Positions 47,073 to 60,689 of a stretch of DNA of 64,000 bases are shown piece after piece (positions within the stretch are counted from its first letter, which is position 1; the number at the start of each line of letters is the position of its first letter). Position numbers and translations under genes: made by a program. The stretch spans positions 38,832,676-38,896,675 of the forward strand of contig CM049311.1 in NCBI GenBank assembly GCA_026874595.1. The letters are read 5' to 3'. The DNA comes from Sipunculus nudus (taxonomy: Eukaryota; Annelida; Sipuncula; Golfingiida; Sipunculidae). A model generated the notes under the pieces. It was given only the letters and a program-made list of their open reading frames with translations, did not search any database and was not told the origin of the DNA.

Positions 47073-47373
47073 TGCCTCCGCCAGCAGGGTATATGCGTTC
47101 ATCAGCTTTCGTTTTTGTGTGTTTGTGTGTTCGTTCTCAAAATTACTCACACAATCGTGTACGGAATCTCGTGAAATATTAAGGGCATTTTGGGAATAGG
47201 CCAATAAAGATTTGATTAAATTTTGGTGTGGATCTGGAACATTATCCGGGTTCAGGAATGACATGAAGAATACATGTGTATTCACAAATGCAGAGTCACT
47301 TATGCATGAATGAACTTTGGAATATGGCCCTGAAAATTAATGCAAACACTTGGCGGAAGCTTGCATTCCTTAG
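47073..47373 (-). repeat. ~310-bp GGCGGAGGC-ended repeat, copy 2 (minus)
   Basis: TGCCTCCGCCAGCAGGGTAT at the left and GGAAGCTTGCATTCCTTAGG at the right are the reverse complements of the family's end and start. The interior contains GATTAAATTTTGGTGTGG and ATCTGGAACATTATCCGG, also seen in the 12.4 kb repeat. Confidence 0.6.
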
Positions 47374-47398
47374 GATGAAGATTTCTAGTTTCTGGTAT

Positions 47399-47433
<35 letters not shown>

Positions 47434-50348
47434 CATTTGTATATGCAAACATGGGACATAATTTTAGCTTTTATACATAATATATATTAACGAATATATG
47501 TAAAATTTTTAAAACATGCATGTACTATTGAAAATCACCAATTATTGGATAAAAATGTCTTGGGTATAGCTCGATGGTATAAACATACTAATCAGGCAGG
47601 TGGCTCCATGGTATAAACAAACAAAAAATATATGTTTGTTGCCCAATTTTATGTAACTTTGGGCTGTTTTTTTACAGACCTCCAAGGCCCCATTCCTTCC
47701 ATTCTTGTAATGCGTGTCAATAATTACTGAATCTTCGTAACATGATCCACATGATATAACGAGGATCCTGTTGAAGGGGCCAAATATCCTATAAAGCATG
47801 TTGAGGTAACACGAAAAACAGCTTCTTCCCTTTAAAATGAATCTGTACCTGCCAAAATATTGCCTTAAACCGTTTGCTTACTCCTGTAAACGAGTGTTAA
47901 AAACAGTGAACCGGGCGCGATCGCAGGTGTAAACATAAACACAGTGCGTCGGGCCGTGTGCTTTGCGGAGCCACAACACGTGCCAATCAGGAGATGCCCT
48001 GACTGACTTGGCTAAAAAAATGTAATACATGTTCCCGCTAGCTGAAACTCCGGTCAAGCGGCTTGGTTATGGTAAACAGACTGTGTTTACCAACACGCAG
48101 GGCTATAACAAGGTTGTTAAACAGTCGTATGTGAGGAAATGAGACTGTGTGCGGGAATGATTTTGCTGGGATAATTTTGTATAAAGCAAAACTGAACTAA
48201 TAGTGTGAAATAATAGGCATTATATTGCTCCTGATTATGTCCCTTTAAAGTCAAGTCAGCTAATAAAATTTTTTTATTGATACAGTCTCCCAAGGTGCTT
48301 CTGTCTCGTCCTCTTTCTTTTCTCATCATTGGCTGTTGTAGTTTTGTTTATGTTTTTTTTCATTTTTTTACATGTTCTTGGTCTATTACCTCCTTTAAAG
48401 ATCCGTTTTTTTAATTCTCCTATGATTCTTCTGGTTTAAACCTTTGACCACACTAATTCTCAAACTTAGTTCTTTTTATTTGGAAAAATATATTTTTTTT
48501 TCTTTATACCGTGACGGTTTCTTTGGTAAAAGCGGTTGAGGGAAATAGAGAAATGTTCCGTCGCTTCAACAGCTGAAATGATGAGTTTTGTATCGGATGC
48601 AAGTATGAGAATGGTGGAAGTCTCCCCACCCCCAAACGTATAAGAGAATTTCCCAAGATGCCAGAGTTAATGAGAAAATATATACTAGTATTTTCGTCTA
48701 CGTTTCAGCCAGAAAACCCGTTTAGTATGTTTGTTTGTGATCTAACAACATCCCCCATGTGCAGAAAGATTCCATGTTGACTCCACAAATAGGTAAATCT
48801 CTCTGCATTTAAGTTGAAGTTTACTAACAATACTATAACGGCACTCTGCAGCCTTATCAGTGGATTACAGTGATCGGTCATTAGCGATGAGGTTTCTTTC
48901 GTATATTACTGGAATCACGATTTAATCATTAGGCAATATAAGTCAATTAAAAAAAAAACTCGGAGTCGTTTATTTTATTATTGTAATAATGTGTTGACAA
49001 TAATGATATCATCAACACAATGCTATATATTTTTTACCTCATTTAGATTCAATTAAAATACGTGTTTACCACAATTAAAAATGATTTCCATTCAATACAG
49101 TTTAAAATTAACCGTTCAATCAGAGCGAAGCTATCGATAGTCATCCATCTGCACATCAATTATATATCAGGGCATGCTTAAATCACACTTGGTAAACCGG
49201 TGATCATGCCTTGCCGACTCTTTGTGATGTCTATATGGTAGTGTTTGTCCATTTATCTCACCGAGCTCTATCCTGGAAAGCAATTGTTCAGTTTAATTGT
49301 TTAAAAGAGGCACGAGTTGAAAGAGTACAGAAGAAGGGTCACAACTATACGTTGAGCTTATATATGCAACTTGCGTTGTTGCATCGTCAACCGGCAAGTA
49401 TCGCATAGCATCAACTATCATATCGCATAAAAACGTTCAATATATATTTTCCAGATTTTTGCGTTTATTTGTAAATTACAGGTCTTATTGTTACTGTTCA
49501 GTTAATATTACCACTCCTTTTAACCGTGATTTTAACAAATGAACCTGAGCTTTTGCTTTTACTTGCATACAAGTGCCCTATCTTAATCAAGTTTCCGTCC
49601 GTCCGTCCGTCTGTCCGTCCGTCACGTTTCTTCGCGCACATTTAACAAGAACTGTTCAAGCAACTCCTATGCAATTTTTACTGAAAGCTGACCTCCACAG
49701 GAGTATGTGCTCTATTGAACTTCAGACCCACTGAAATTTCAATATTGCCTCCAGGCAATGATCTTGTAAATTCTTTCCTGTGCATTATTTAAAGAACCAT
49801 TTAAGTATAAGTGCAGTGAATTAAATTATTAAAAAATTATCGACATTGACATGCACTCATGATATTGTGCACTTTGAATGGCCGTTAGGTAGTGCCATGT
49901 TATATCATTTGTTGGCATTATTGAAAAATAGTTCAATTACTCGCCGTGAAAATATGATTGAATATTAAAATCTATATGACAGGATGAGCGCTATTTGCAG
50001 GTCGGAAATACTTTTTGACCATGAGGCAGCGATCTTTGAGTTTCATTCATGCTTTATCTCGACAACAGTTCAAGCAATTGCCGTGAAAATTGTGTTCGGG
50101 ACTGACACAAGTCAGAGGAAGTAAACTATCCAATTTCAGATCCATTGTAAATCTTATTGGTCTAAAGGCTGCCATTTTAATGAACTGACCATCATAGGTC
50201 TTTAAGGCTTTTAAGATTCCATTTGAGGACTTAAGGTTCCAATCACTTCTAGTTTTCCTTCCAAGCTATTTTATTCCACAAGAAGCATGCACTAGAATCT
50301 CATACATTCTCACATATGCACACAGACGAAGATCCAACACCAGATGAG
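47374..50348. other. no recognised gene; minor repeats
   Basis: TA tract at 47396-47432. A GTCCGTCCGTCCGTCTGTCC run at 49597-49623 without the usual flanking family A ends may be a fragment of another HINE-like family. The 47900-47990 portion is CpG-richer. No supported exon. Confidence 0.4.
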
Positions 50349-50693
<345 letters not shown>

Positions 50694-50695
<2 letters not shown>

Positions 50696-50757
50696 GCGAA
50701 GCGGTTGGTACGCCGGACATATGCGCCACCGACCTGGGTTCGACTGCGGGATCGGCC
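50694..50757 (+). ncRNA. tRNA-like segment (SINE head or tRNA pseudogene)
   Basis: TAGCGAAGCGGTTGG resembles a Pol III A box and GGTTCGACTGC, 43 bases further on, a B box. CGCCGGACATATGCGCC lies where an anticodon arm would be. The T stem does not pair, so it is not a functional tRNA; a tRNA-derived SINE head or a pseudogene is more likely. Confidence 0.4.
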
Positions 50758-50792
50758 CAGGATTTTCCCCTGAGCAATTTGTCTTTTGACAA

Positions 50793-50812
50793 TATATATA
50801 TATATATATATC
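50793..50812. repeat. short (TA)n tract
   Basis: Ten TA units after the tRNA-like segment; possibly the tail of the SINE-like unit. Confidence 0.8.
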
Positions 50813-53260
50813 CCTGTTTCACAAAGCCTGGCAGATGTCCTTGTAAGAATATCCCCTGCCTGCTGGAATTCTCCATACACCTGCAGGCTGGTTTAAACTG
50901 ACAGTACAATCTCCCTGAAACGACCCCGCCCTTCCTGTCTGGTGTACTGACAATTTGTACAGCCTGCTTTCTGAGCGGCAGGATGTCTGTCAACAAAGGA
51001 CACGTACATCTGGCCTTCCTCTGAAGTCTCAAGGTTGTCCAGACCCGCACACACCTTCAAACTCGTACTTGTTCTTACGACATGCCAACAGGTTGTACAC
51101 AGTTTTTTTTGTATACAAATTTCTTAATCACGCGGAGCTCACGAAAAAACGGCTATGGCAAAAAAAAGTGTCATTTTTTGTTGGTTTTTTTTTTACCCTT
51201 TTTGTATGTTTCAATAAAAATGTCATATGATCAGGGGAAAAAAGAGAATAATAAACAGATAAAGGCACTGCATAACAAAGGAAAACTTATCAAAATGTAT
51301 ATATTTTACTTCTTGAAAGAAATGTCCGAGCGGCTGAAGCTCAAATTTTTTTTTTTTTTTTTTTTTTTTTGCGGGGGTGGGGGTTAAATTGACGCGCGCG
51401 GTGCCTGAGAACCCTACTTGTAGGGTCATATAGACACAGGTAATTAAATGTTTTTCAGCGTCTCGTAAGGGGTCATTCGGTGGCTGTTTTAGGACACAGG
51501 AAAAAAACTATGTCGAGTTCTCGAGATAACATCCTAAGATCTCGACATAGAATGTCGAAAAAAAAGAAAATTTTAGGACACAGGAAAAAAAATCCCGGAT
51601 AGCGTTGTACGAACCATTTGATGCTTAATTGACGCAAGATAAAGTTAAAGGAGCCCATTCATATACATGAGGAGCGTCAAATTAACCATGCAATCCAACG
51701 GGATACAGGTTGTCCCTTTTGTTTATATCAACGTGTTTATAACATGGGTGTGTGGGGGGACGAAAAAGTGACCTTAATAATAGACAGGTTGACTAAAGGG
51801 GTCTGAGCTTTAGTAATGGACTGTAACTATACTCCACTCACAAAAATACCTATATTGCACTGACATATACAGGAGTAGATTTATTGTGGGTTAGGGGGCG
51901 TCCTTTCTTCTGGACGTGGAAAATCTGGTAAATAGAACGATAAATGCTTATTACCATGAAACCTCGTCTGATTTTTTGCGTATATTCTCCAAAATGTTCA
52001 TACACTCTGGATACCAAGTTCCAATTCAAAATCAGTATAGACATCTTCCTGGGAGTCAGGTATCAAGCTTGGTTGAGCAGAGACCTTGCTTCAGTGGGTC
52101 CCTGGCCTGCTATATAATGAACAGGCGCGTGTGACTGGGCCGAAATAACGACCAATCAAATCCATAAAAACTATAGTGAACAGTACACACATATCAAAAC
52201 TGTTCACATGCCTTGTCAACGGAACACTTAACGGAATCTCCATTACGTCTCCCATTGCCAGACGGTTGACCGAAAGGTAGTTTTCCCGCCGCGTAGACGG
52301 GCCGTACGCGAGCCAGCTGATTGGTTCAAATATCAATTAATGATTTATGAAATACAACGTAACACGCCAGGGGTTTGCTGGAAGAAGGTCTTTGCTTGTG
52401 ACGTGGCTAAAAGAAAATGAATATAGAGCATGAAGCAGACACTCCAGTGAATCTGTCTGGTCTTTTCCCATTGTAATGAAATGTACAAACGTGGAATTCA
52501 GACTAGTCGGCGACTGGTGTAAGGTACGGTATTGCAGATGACAGGTGCCAAGTAAGGAAGTTCAATGAGTGCAGATTTGGCAGGAAATATAGCGCGTGCA
52601 ATTGGCGGAGTTATTATATCACACAGATTTATTAATAATTCCAGGAACAAGCATTCTGATAAGTGCCTGACATAAGGAATCTGTGAAATAGATTCTGTTA
52701 CTTTATATAACAGATTTGTCTGTTTATTATGTCGTCTTTTTCTGTGTCATTTATGTTGTACCAAATCCACGAGTTTCTGACTTTTTTTAAAACTCATCAC
52801 TCTTTAAAAAGACCTGCGATTCTGTGAGCCTATATTGCGAAGCAAAACGAGTGGCACAGAAGGTAAAACGTATATTAAGCAACAGTTTTATAAAGGAGCT
52901 AAGAAAAGGAAATATTTAAAAGAAAAATACCGGTACAAATACGGATAAACATTACAGAAAATTTATGGAAATTCTTTGGTAAAAAATCATTATTTAGCCG
53001 ACACAAAAGGTAATACAGTGAACTGTTGTTTTTTTAATAGTCTGTTTTTACTTCTAGGGAATTAAAGACACTAATAACCATTTAATATACAGGAATATAG
53101 CGTGTTTAGATATATCTAGCATGCTGCTGTGAAGAAACATAGCCTACCTGGTACTGGAAATACATTGAAACTAGAACTATGCATTCTAACGAATGTGGAC
53201 GGTCCATAATGTGGTTACCATGATGCTTTATTTTTTTTCAACGTGAAATACAGTTATATT
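50813..53260. other. no recognised gene
   Basis: The first 250 bases are pyrimidine-rich and may belong to the preceding element. A T27 run lies at 51344-51370, followed by GCGGGGGTGGGGG. An inverted pair, TAGGACACAGGAAAAAAA, occurs twice directly at about 51490 and 51574. The 52230-52330 portion is CpG-richer. No supported exon. Confidence 0.4.
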
Positions 53261-53421
53261 CAGTAAAACCTCGAAATTACTATTACCGATGCGACCTCGA
53301 TAAGTGGCCACATTTTCGAGGTGGTCGTCTAAGTGAGGTCTTATATAAAGAGTAAAAAGAAGAATAGTGACGGTGAACAAGAGGAAGTCACTAAACAGTC
53401 GTCGTTAGGCAAATTTTACTG
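53261..53421. mobile_element. short pogo/Tigger-like MITE
   Basis: Starts CAGTAAAACCTCGAAATTAC and ends CGTCGTTAGGCAAATTTTACTG; the ends are inverted (CAGTAAAA against TTTTACTG). Interior ATTTTCGAGGTGGTCGTCTA matches the 61.7 kb copy. 161 bp, non-coding; the TA target is not preserved. Confidence 0.7.
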
Positions 53422-53541
53422 TTTATCCTGTCCGTAAAACAGGACAGAAAAATAACAAGGGTCCCAGAAGAAAACTTCTGAGAAGTGTCTTTTTTTCTTT
53501 GGATTCCAGAAACGCCATCTGTTTCTTCCTGGCAGGTATTG

Positions 53542-53868
53542 CCCTAGAGATTTCAGAGCTGTCACAGCGGTTTAAACCTGGTGGACCATTTATATGAAAG
53601 GATCTCAAGGCTGAAGCCTGACAGACTGTTGATGTACCACGGGGTATACATTGACACAAAGGCGTTTATCAAAGATATAAAAAATGTCCACACTGTGCAG
53701 GTCATACTGCGCAGAATCGGACTCACAAGAGTACGGCTTCTAAATACACAGATAGTTTCGGTTAAAATGTGGCGAAGAGTGTTATGTGGTCAAATATGTT
53801 GGAATAGAATTGTTTCAAGCAAATTACATAGACATTGGTGTGTTTGTGGTAAAGACTTCACGGAATAA
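53542..53868 (+). CDS. unidentified open frame, possible exon
   Basis: Open from a TAG at 53545-53547 to a TAA at 53866-53868. A possible acceptor TTTCAG ends at 53556. The middle reads LYERISRLKPDRLLMYHGVY and later VQVILRRIGLTRVRLLN, amphipathic and basic, more protein-like than random. No ATG begins it; the first Met is at the MYHG. Part of the frame (53706-53731) is repeated at 35369, which argues for a repeat rather than a gene. No family recognised. Confidence 0.2.
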
Positions 53869-54225
53869 GCAATATTTTGTTAGCATGCGCATATGAAATA
53901 TAGCTGAAATTGTTTCCATTAATTGTAACAAATTTTGATTTTATAGTTTGTCTGCTGAAACAAGTAGTCCCGGCCGCTCTCTAGTGCCCATCACTAAGAG
54001 AATCGGTTAGAGTAGAAACGAGCTCTGTTGGAAGGGTGTGTGCAGGTCTGTACTCACTTTATTTGGGTTCCTTTCAAGTGTTATATGTTTTGACAAAAAC
54101 CCCTTTGCCAAATGACGCTAGCCGGGCCAGCCAGATGATCACAATTTAATTAACATGAACACCTTGAAGTTTTCAAACAAAGATATAAAGAACTCCTAAT
54201 GAAAAATGAATGTACAAAACAGTGT

Positions 54226-54543
54226 TCACACTTTGGACGTATTTACTAAATCCCCTGTTGGATTAGCCATGACAACATGACATTCAGGCCTTTTTAAGAT
54301 AAACTGATAGGGGCCTGCGAATCTGTCATCATACAAGTCATAACAGGAACCCATTCCAAGAGCTGGATCAAAATATTTGCTGTGTGGTATAGTTATCGAC
54401 ATCAGAGCCTTATATTGTCGTATGTTATTTGCTAAATAATGAATAACAAATGTTGTTACACCAAATGTGTGGCGGCCAGAACTGAAGTTTGATGCAGTTT
54501 CGACTACCGCAGTTTCCAGCCTTCTTGTCGGACGGAGAGACAA
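54226..54543 (-). CDS. unidentified minus-strand frame; weak actinoporin-like resemblance
   Basis: About 105 codons following a TAA, with no ATG near the start, so if real it is an internal or last exon; ACTAAG (minus strand) could be its acceptor. The centre, FGVTTFVIHYL then ALMSITIP, vaguely recalls the VGVLTY and AVMFSVP strands of actinoporin-like pore-forming proteins found in some molluscs, but the expected aromatic-rich region after them is missing. The rest (YDDRFAGPYQFILKRPE) is unrecognised. Composition is unusually protein-like for this window. I rate the family suggestion as weak. Confidence 0.25.
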   Translation of the reverse strand: MSLRPTRRLETAVVETASNFSSGRHTFGVTTFVIHYLANNIRQYKALMSITIPHSKYFDPALGMGSCYDLYDDRFAGPYQFILKRPECHVVMANPTGDLVNTSKV

Positions 54544-55027
54544 ACTTTCTTAGTAAAACCCGTCTCGTTATTAATATTTTTCATTTTTTTTTCAATAGAG
54601 TTACGTAACTTTTTGTCTAATCTCGGGAAAATGACAAGCAGATGAAAATGAAAAAGTACTGTTAGAAATTGCGTGCACATCTACCTATACTAAAATTGAT
54701 CCGAACCCTATAGCTTGTAACGCCACCTCAACGTCTTCAGTTAATTAAAATCGACGTTTGGGTGGCAGGCTGCCGCTATTATTGGATACGGATTATCTGC
54801 CTACAGATACCTTTTGTGGGTTCTGCATGTATTCTCATGCACGTTCCTCGTGCCCGCTCATAAAGCACCTTCAGTATTCGTGATACCGGTATCGAGCGAT
54901 TTGTGTTGAATACCGTAATTACTACCCCCAAATTTATATATAGGCCTACATTTCGGTACGAGTAAGGTATCCGTATACTACTCCTTAAACACTCGTACCG
55001 TAACAGAATGCATCTCGATAATATACT

Positions 55028-55726
55028 TACGCTCTTTACACAGCGCTTTACCTATAGGGCTACTATCAATATTGTAAGGCGCTGTTTGTTATGACCTCGT
55101 ATCCTGAATTGCAACACCAGAGGGGAGCACTGTATTTTTGTCCAATCAGATGAGACCTTGTGCTGGGAGACAAAGCCAAGCGAGGAGTACACGGAGCCAA
55201 TCATATTCATTTCTTTTTGAGTGACAGCTCATCCCCCAGCGTAACCGTCTGAACAGGCCACAGGCTCAGAGAGAATTGCCCCTGACGTGGTTTGCTTAGG
55301 GCCTTGGGCACATAGGATGCTCGGCCGGTGGGCTGTAATTCAAACGAAACGTAACAACAAAGGCTGCGTGCACACCTCGCTGGCTGGTTTCAGTTCTGCA
55401 GACAACAGATACATGGCTAGGCTAACACAGTCATAATGTCATAATCGAATCGGTCGATGATGCGAGAATGCAGAGGGAGCAATTTAAATTCGACCGGAAA
55501 CACATCAAGCGGCGCTTGAAGCGCAGCAATTGGCGGAGCCAGGATGCCTGTCGAGTGTTTGTTTATTGGCATCTGATTGGCTGCTTGTCACATCATACGC
55601 ACGTTTATTTCAGTGGACAACGAACCGCCATCTGGTGTCTAAATATATCATAAACGGTCAAAGCTGGCAGCGTGAAAATCAGTTGCTTCTTTAGAAGCGC
55701 AAGATTTCCGCTGCCTCGGGAGCGTA
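55028..55726. mobile_element. Mutator-like MITE, 699-bp copy
   Basis: Starts TACGCTCTTTACACAGCGC and ends CTGCCTCGGGAGCGTA. It is flanked by an exact 9-bp duplication, TAATATACT (55019-55027 and 55727-55735). Shares AGAGGGGAGCACTGTATTTT, GAGTGACAGCTCATC and TAGAAGCGCAAGATTTCC with the 62.1 kb copy, but carries about 250 extra bases in the middle (about 55290-55540). No transposase. Confidence 0.85.
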
Positions 55727-55735
55727 TAATATACT

Positions 55736-58546
55736 CTAACCGTAGCAATTGTGGCCATATAAAAAGAATCCATGATATCAAATGCAACGCAGAATACGCT
55801 TTTTTTTACTTCGATGTCCACTGCAAGCCTTCACTACACCATCCTGGTCTATTCCAACATTTTGTGACTGGTGCTGCCATGAAAGCCTTTGATAATGTGC
55901 AGTTAAATGCAGATAAGATATGATTTCATTTTAATCAGCAAATAACTAAGCGTATCCTAGTATACCTTCATCGGTACTTCCCTCAATTTTGTCGATCACG
56001 TTAAATTAAAAAAAAATGTTTTTAATGTGTAAAATGGAGTAGGCGCCATGCAAAACCTTTCTCTCGTATATTTAAACGGTATATTAAACTGTTGCGGTTT
56101 TGCATCTATAGCCGTATTAATTCCTTTTGATTTCGTCTAAATTATAAAAGACGTTGGCACCAAATCCTAAGTCACGCAACTGTTAGGCCCGAGTTGGGGG
56201 GAGGGGGGGTTGACTTTTCTGTGAGAAATGACGTGAGTTTAATGATTTACATGGAAATTCATTAAATTTCTTCTATACATTTCTCACATGGAGTTTATTT
56301 CCAAGTTGAGTGTATTTAGTAATATAGGTCAGTATTGTGTAATTTGTAAACTTAGGGGAATTAAACATAACGTAATACTTTTTTAGTGAGAACGTTAGGA
56401 AATTTACCTGTATGCTTAATATTTAAGAGGTCTAGTTTGGAATATAAGAATTTCGCTTAATGCTCAGTGTGTACCTGTATATATGGTTGAACCCAGGTCA
56501 GTGTTGTGTACATTGAAAGTGTTAATATTGAATTTTATAATTACAAACTTCATGTATGTTTGCAAAGGGCATATCCTATGTCTCTGAGTACATTTGTTTC
56601 GTCCTTCATACCATGCACGCCGATGGTTTTAAGTAAAATTAAAAACCTGATAACGAAATCTGAAGTTTATTGAAGACTTTATTACTGAAGTCTTATGTCT
56701 GAAGACTTTATTAGGGTATAAATATTATCAAATTGGAAGGCCTGATACTGTAAATTCAATAAAAAATGTGGTGCAGAGCGTGATTAAAAGTGGAAAATTT
56801 GTCAAAATAATACAATAAAAAGTAATATATTATGTATATATATATATTTTCAAAATTGTCCATACCTTGTGAGGGGGAGAAATGATCTGTCAAAATTGAT
56901 CAAAGTGGTCTGTGGCTGGCAATTGCGTAAATATGTGACCCCATGCATATCTCCATATGCAAGCTCTGCATTGATTACCAATGAGATACATGTATATTAG
57001 GTTGTAATGCAAATTGTAACAACTTGTTCATAAAGCCCTTTATATGGACAATTGTTAACTTACAATAAGGATCTTTTGCAACCTTATTCACCAGGTCGGT
57101 CTGTTAACGTTCATCCGGTAGCAGACTGTTGAAGCTGCCCCAAACCCGAATAGGCCTTCATTGCCAAATTACCAAAACATTGATCATGTGACTGATTTGA
57201 CAATATAAACTGCAGGTGGGACCACTTATATGTTGACTCGATTTCTTTGAGTAAAACCATTACTCCACAAGAGACCTTCAGGGCAGAGGTGAGAACGGAA
57301 TCCTACGACAATCTGGGGCTATGAGCGTGGTCTAAAAAAGCGTTATTTCACCCTTTACTTGCCACAAAACTCTGTGCCCAGATAGATTCTGACCTGTATT
57401 TGGAGTACTTTCGTGTCGCATTCCATACCTTATTGTTTCTAGAAACCCTACTGCGACACATTAACCCCGATGTCACAGATGGCTTGTCGTAATTATGGGT
57501 ATATCTCTAATAGTGGTAAATAATATACATGCTGTGTCAGTGTGCGAGATACATTTGGTGTTAAAACCACTCCATGGTTAATTGTCACAACTATACGAGT
57601 CCCATGCTGTCAAAACTCTGATATTCGCGGAAAATTAGTTTTGTTAAAACAAGGAATATATAGCTCGCATTCTTTTGCCATGGATAAAAAAGATTGTTAG
57701 CAGTTTGTTTGTACGATTGTTTGAGAAGCTGCACTTGTATGATAATTGGCACGCAAACGATCATTATTTGCACCGTCAAAGTTAAAAACATTATACACAA
57801 AAACGCTTTGAAAAAAAAGGCTTTTCGATTGAAGGTTCATGGTCAGGAATCATACCTGGGCGTCTCACGCAATGGCTTTTGTTCACCAAGGAATGTTTTT
57901 ACTTTGCAAAAATCCTGTTTCCTAGGGAAAAAGTATCATTGGTGTCAGAGCCTGTCGCGTGAGAAATTGCGGTGTTATTGTTAAAATGAACACCATGATA
58001 GTGCCACGAATCTGTTTTAAGAGGCTGTTTTCTTCTCTTTGCACGCACGGGCAGATAGGTTAAAAGATAAGCCTAATGTATTTTTTTAAGACATCAAATG
58101 CTAGAACGCCCTATACAATCGGAAACATGTCCATGCCAAGTCACCATCAGTTCCGCGAGACCATACCTGGCGGTCCGTCAATGTGTCTGTTTCTTTGTCA
58201 ATCTGTCTGCTTCTTTGTCTTGGTAATCACAAGATGTCATATACTGGGTGAACGTTTGGGTAGGCTTCCCAGTGACATTTCTAAAGGTTTGGAAGAAGAA
58301 GACACTAAATGGCCCAGCGTGAACCGCCCTGGAGCCAGTGTTGTTAAATTTTGCTTTATACCCCGATTGAAAATTTGCCTGTGCACACAGTGCCTGGTTG
58401 GTGTATTTTAATTTTGAACAAAAGGTCACAACTATTTGATTTAGAAGTATACTTTTGCCTCTGCAGTATTTCTTTCTATAATCCATGCCTCTGTCAGAAC
58501 TTTAAACCAAAGGAAACAAAGAAGGCGTTGTAACTAGAATAATGCA
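55736..58546. other. no recognised gene or element
   Basis: AT-rich sequence with a short TA tract at 56833-56847 and a G-run at 56197-56208. Frames at 57694-57984 and 58076-58411 (plus) and 58178-58486 (minus) overlap one another and carry no recognisable domain. Confidence 0.4.
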
Positions 58547-58862
58547 TTCTTAAGAATGCAGGCCTCCTCCATGTTTGCAATCTTAATGTTGGGAAGTACG
58601 CAACCCGTTTTCATTCATTTATTGGCCCATATTCCCAGGTTCATTGGTGCACAATTTCCCCAACAAGTGTTTGCATATATATTCGGCCAATATTCCCTAT
58701 CGTGCATTTGTGACAGCACGTTTGTGAATATTCCTGACCGTCCTTCCTGAATCCGGAGCATGGGTTGGACCCACGCCAAAATCTAATAGATTCTTAGAGG
58801 TTACGTTGTGAACAAACACACACACACACACGAACGGGAATGAACGCATACATGCGGAGGCA
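58547..58862 (+). repeat. ~310-bp GGCGGAGGC-ended repeat, copy 3
   Basis: Starts ATTCTTAAGAATGCAGGCC and ends CACACACACGAACGGGAATG then CATGCGGAGGCA. Interior GGCCAATATTCCCTATCG and TTGCAT..TTCATT blocks are shared with 13335-13640. Confidence 0.6.
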
Positions 58863-60689
58863 ATTAACATCAATATTTTGGGAAACAATTAATTGAAACT
58901 AGTTCAGTTAGTGCGAGTCTGGTTGTGGAGAAGAAATGATTTAGATAAGTGTTTCATTAGGATTAGATCGATTGAATCGCACTCAGTATTGTAAGGCCCC
59001 ACCATATGCTTCATGAGTCCGATTTCCATACAGTTGGAGTTTCTACATATGAGCCATGGTACAGCGGATTCGTTGCACCTACTTTGACTATTTACTGCCG
59101 AACACCAATAGACAGGATGGCACCATTTTGAAACTAATAAATATTTCTCATGGTTTCGATAACAACTATAAAATTATATTGGGATCCGAAATTTTAAACA
59201 GTAACTGACCTTTTTATCAGAGGGCATATCAAGGATCGAATATTGTGGGGACGGCGAAGAACATCGTCGCACGGTCGACTGAATACCTTACTGAGAGCCT
59301 CGCTGTCTCGAGGGACAAAGGGCCAGAATTTTCTTACATTTTTTAAACGAGCCAACTGGTTATAAAGGTATTGAATGGTGTGTAGTCTGAGGGCTGTACC
59401 TTATATAAAATCTCTCACTATTTGGATATCCGACTAAGTAAATGGCAGGGCCTAATAATTAATAAATTTCATTTAAATTAAATGGGGTTACATCAGAATC
59501 TGCTGTTGGCAAGGTAACGCACTCCCTATAAATGCCTCTGAGTCAAGGGAATATATATAATTTTACATAAAAATGAGTGTATAGTTTATCCGGCATGTAC
59601 TACATCAGGTAAACGTTTCACTGCTGAAAAAAAATATGAGAAGCAAATTTATCAGAAATAACGATCGTCAGCACTAGTATTGATACAGGAAGAAGCTCTT
59701 GCGATCAACACTGTTGTTTTGGGATGGAACCGAGTATCTCCTGATCGAGTGATTTCCTGTGCCTCTTACTGTGACCTTTGGTACGATCAATTCTGAGCGC
59801 CCTGCATGAACCGAGGAGTTGTACTGCTGAGCACGTACGCAGGGGATACACCTTAAATGAATGTCTGGTCCGATGGTCATTATACCCAATTGGATTTTCT
59901 TTATCACGCCGTATAGCATTCTCACGCCATTGCCTTGAATCACAGGGATATTTGAAATTGTGCAGCCGGTGACGATCCTTTTTTTTCCCGGGAATATGTC
60001 AGGTCATGGATATCAGAAAAAGCAATGACATTACCTCGATACGAACATTTTTTTCTGAGTGAGTCGGAAACTGACCGGGCTATTTGTAGGTAGGTTCAAG
60101 CGCTCCCACAAGATGTAGATCAAATTAATGAGCGGAAATGACGTCAGAGCGCGTGAACCAATGTTTGCCTCTTCCTCTCCCTGGCTGAATTCCCCCACGA
60201 GGATTGTAAAGAACCACAAGGCTGGGACATTGCATCGGTTTCACCAAGCCTGTAGTAATAAATCTACGGAAACATTGTTAAAATATTTTTTTCCCTGTTC
60301 TTTAGGTTAGTGAGAGTACCTTATAACAAATAGGCCTACGTATTTGTCTGATTGCATCAATTGGATTGTTCCTTTGTCATTATTCTAACTTTCCCATGGA
60401 TTTCTTTAAAATTCATTTATAACTTTTTGAGTGAAGATTTTAACATACCAAACAAAAAATACGCCGATAAAAATTAATATCGATATAACGACCGTGGTAT
60501 AATAACTACATGATAAACAACTTGCAATTGACTAAAATAAAGACACCGCAAAGCGGAACATCGATCCCCTCGCACATTAGCATGATTAGACTGGATGTTT
60601 TAAACAGTGTTAAAAATCAGTCGGGCGGTACCAAGATATTGACCTTTCACTCTGACACATCAAAACTGATATGTTCCTTCCTCCAATCA
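58863..60689. other. no recognised gene or element
   Basis: AT-rich with small CpG-richer patches (59250-59300, 60150-60230). No supported exon, RNA gene or transposon end. Confidence 0.4.

Noticed and set aside
49597-49623. Another family A insertion
   Set aside because: Only the GTCCGTCC run is present; neither the AGCTCAGCTGACT hairpin nor the CATGGGTCACTTGTT end is nearby.
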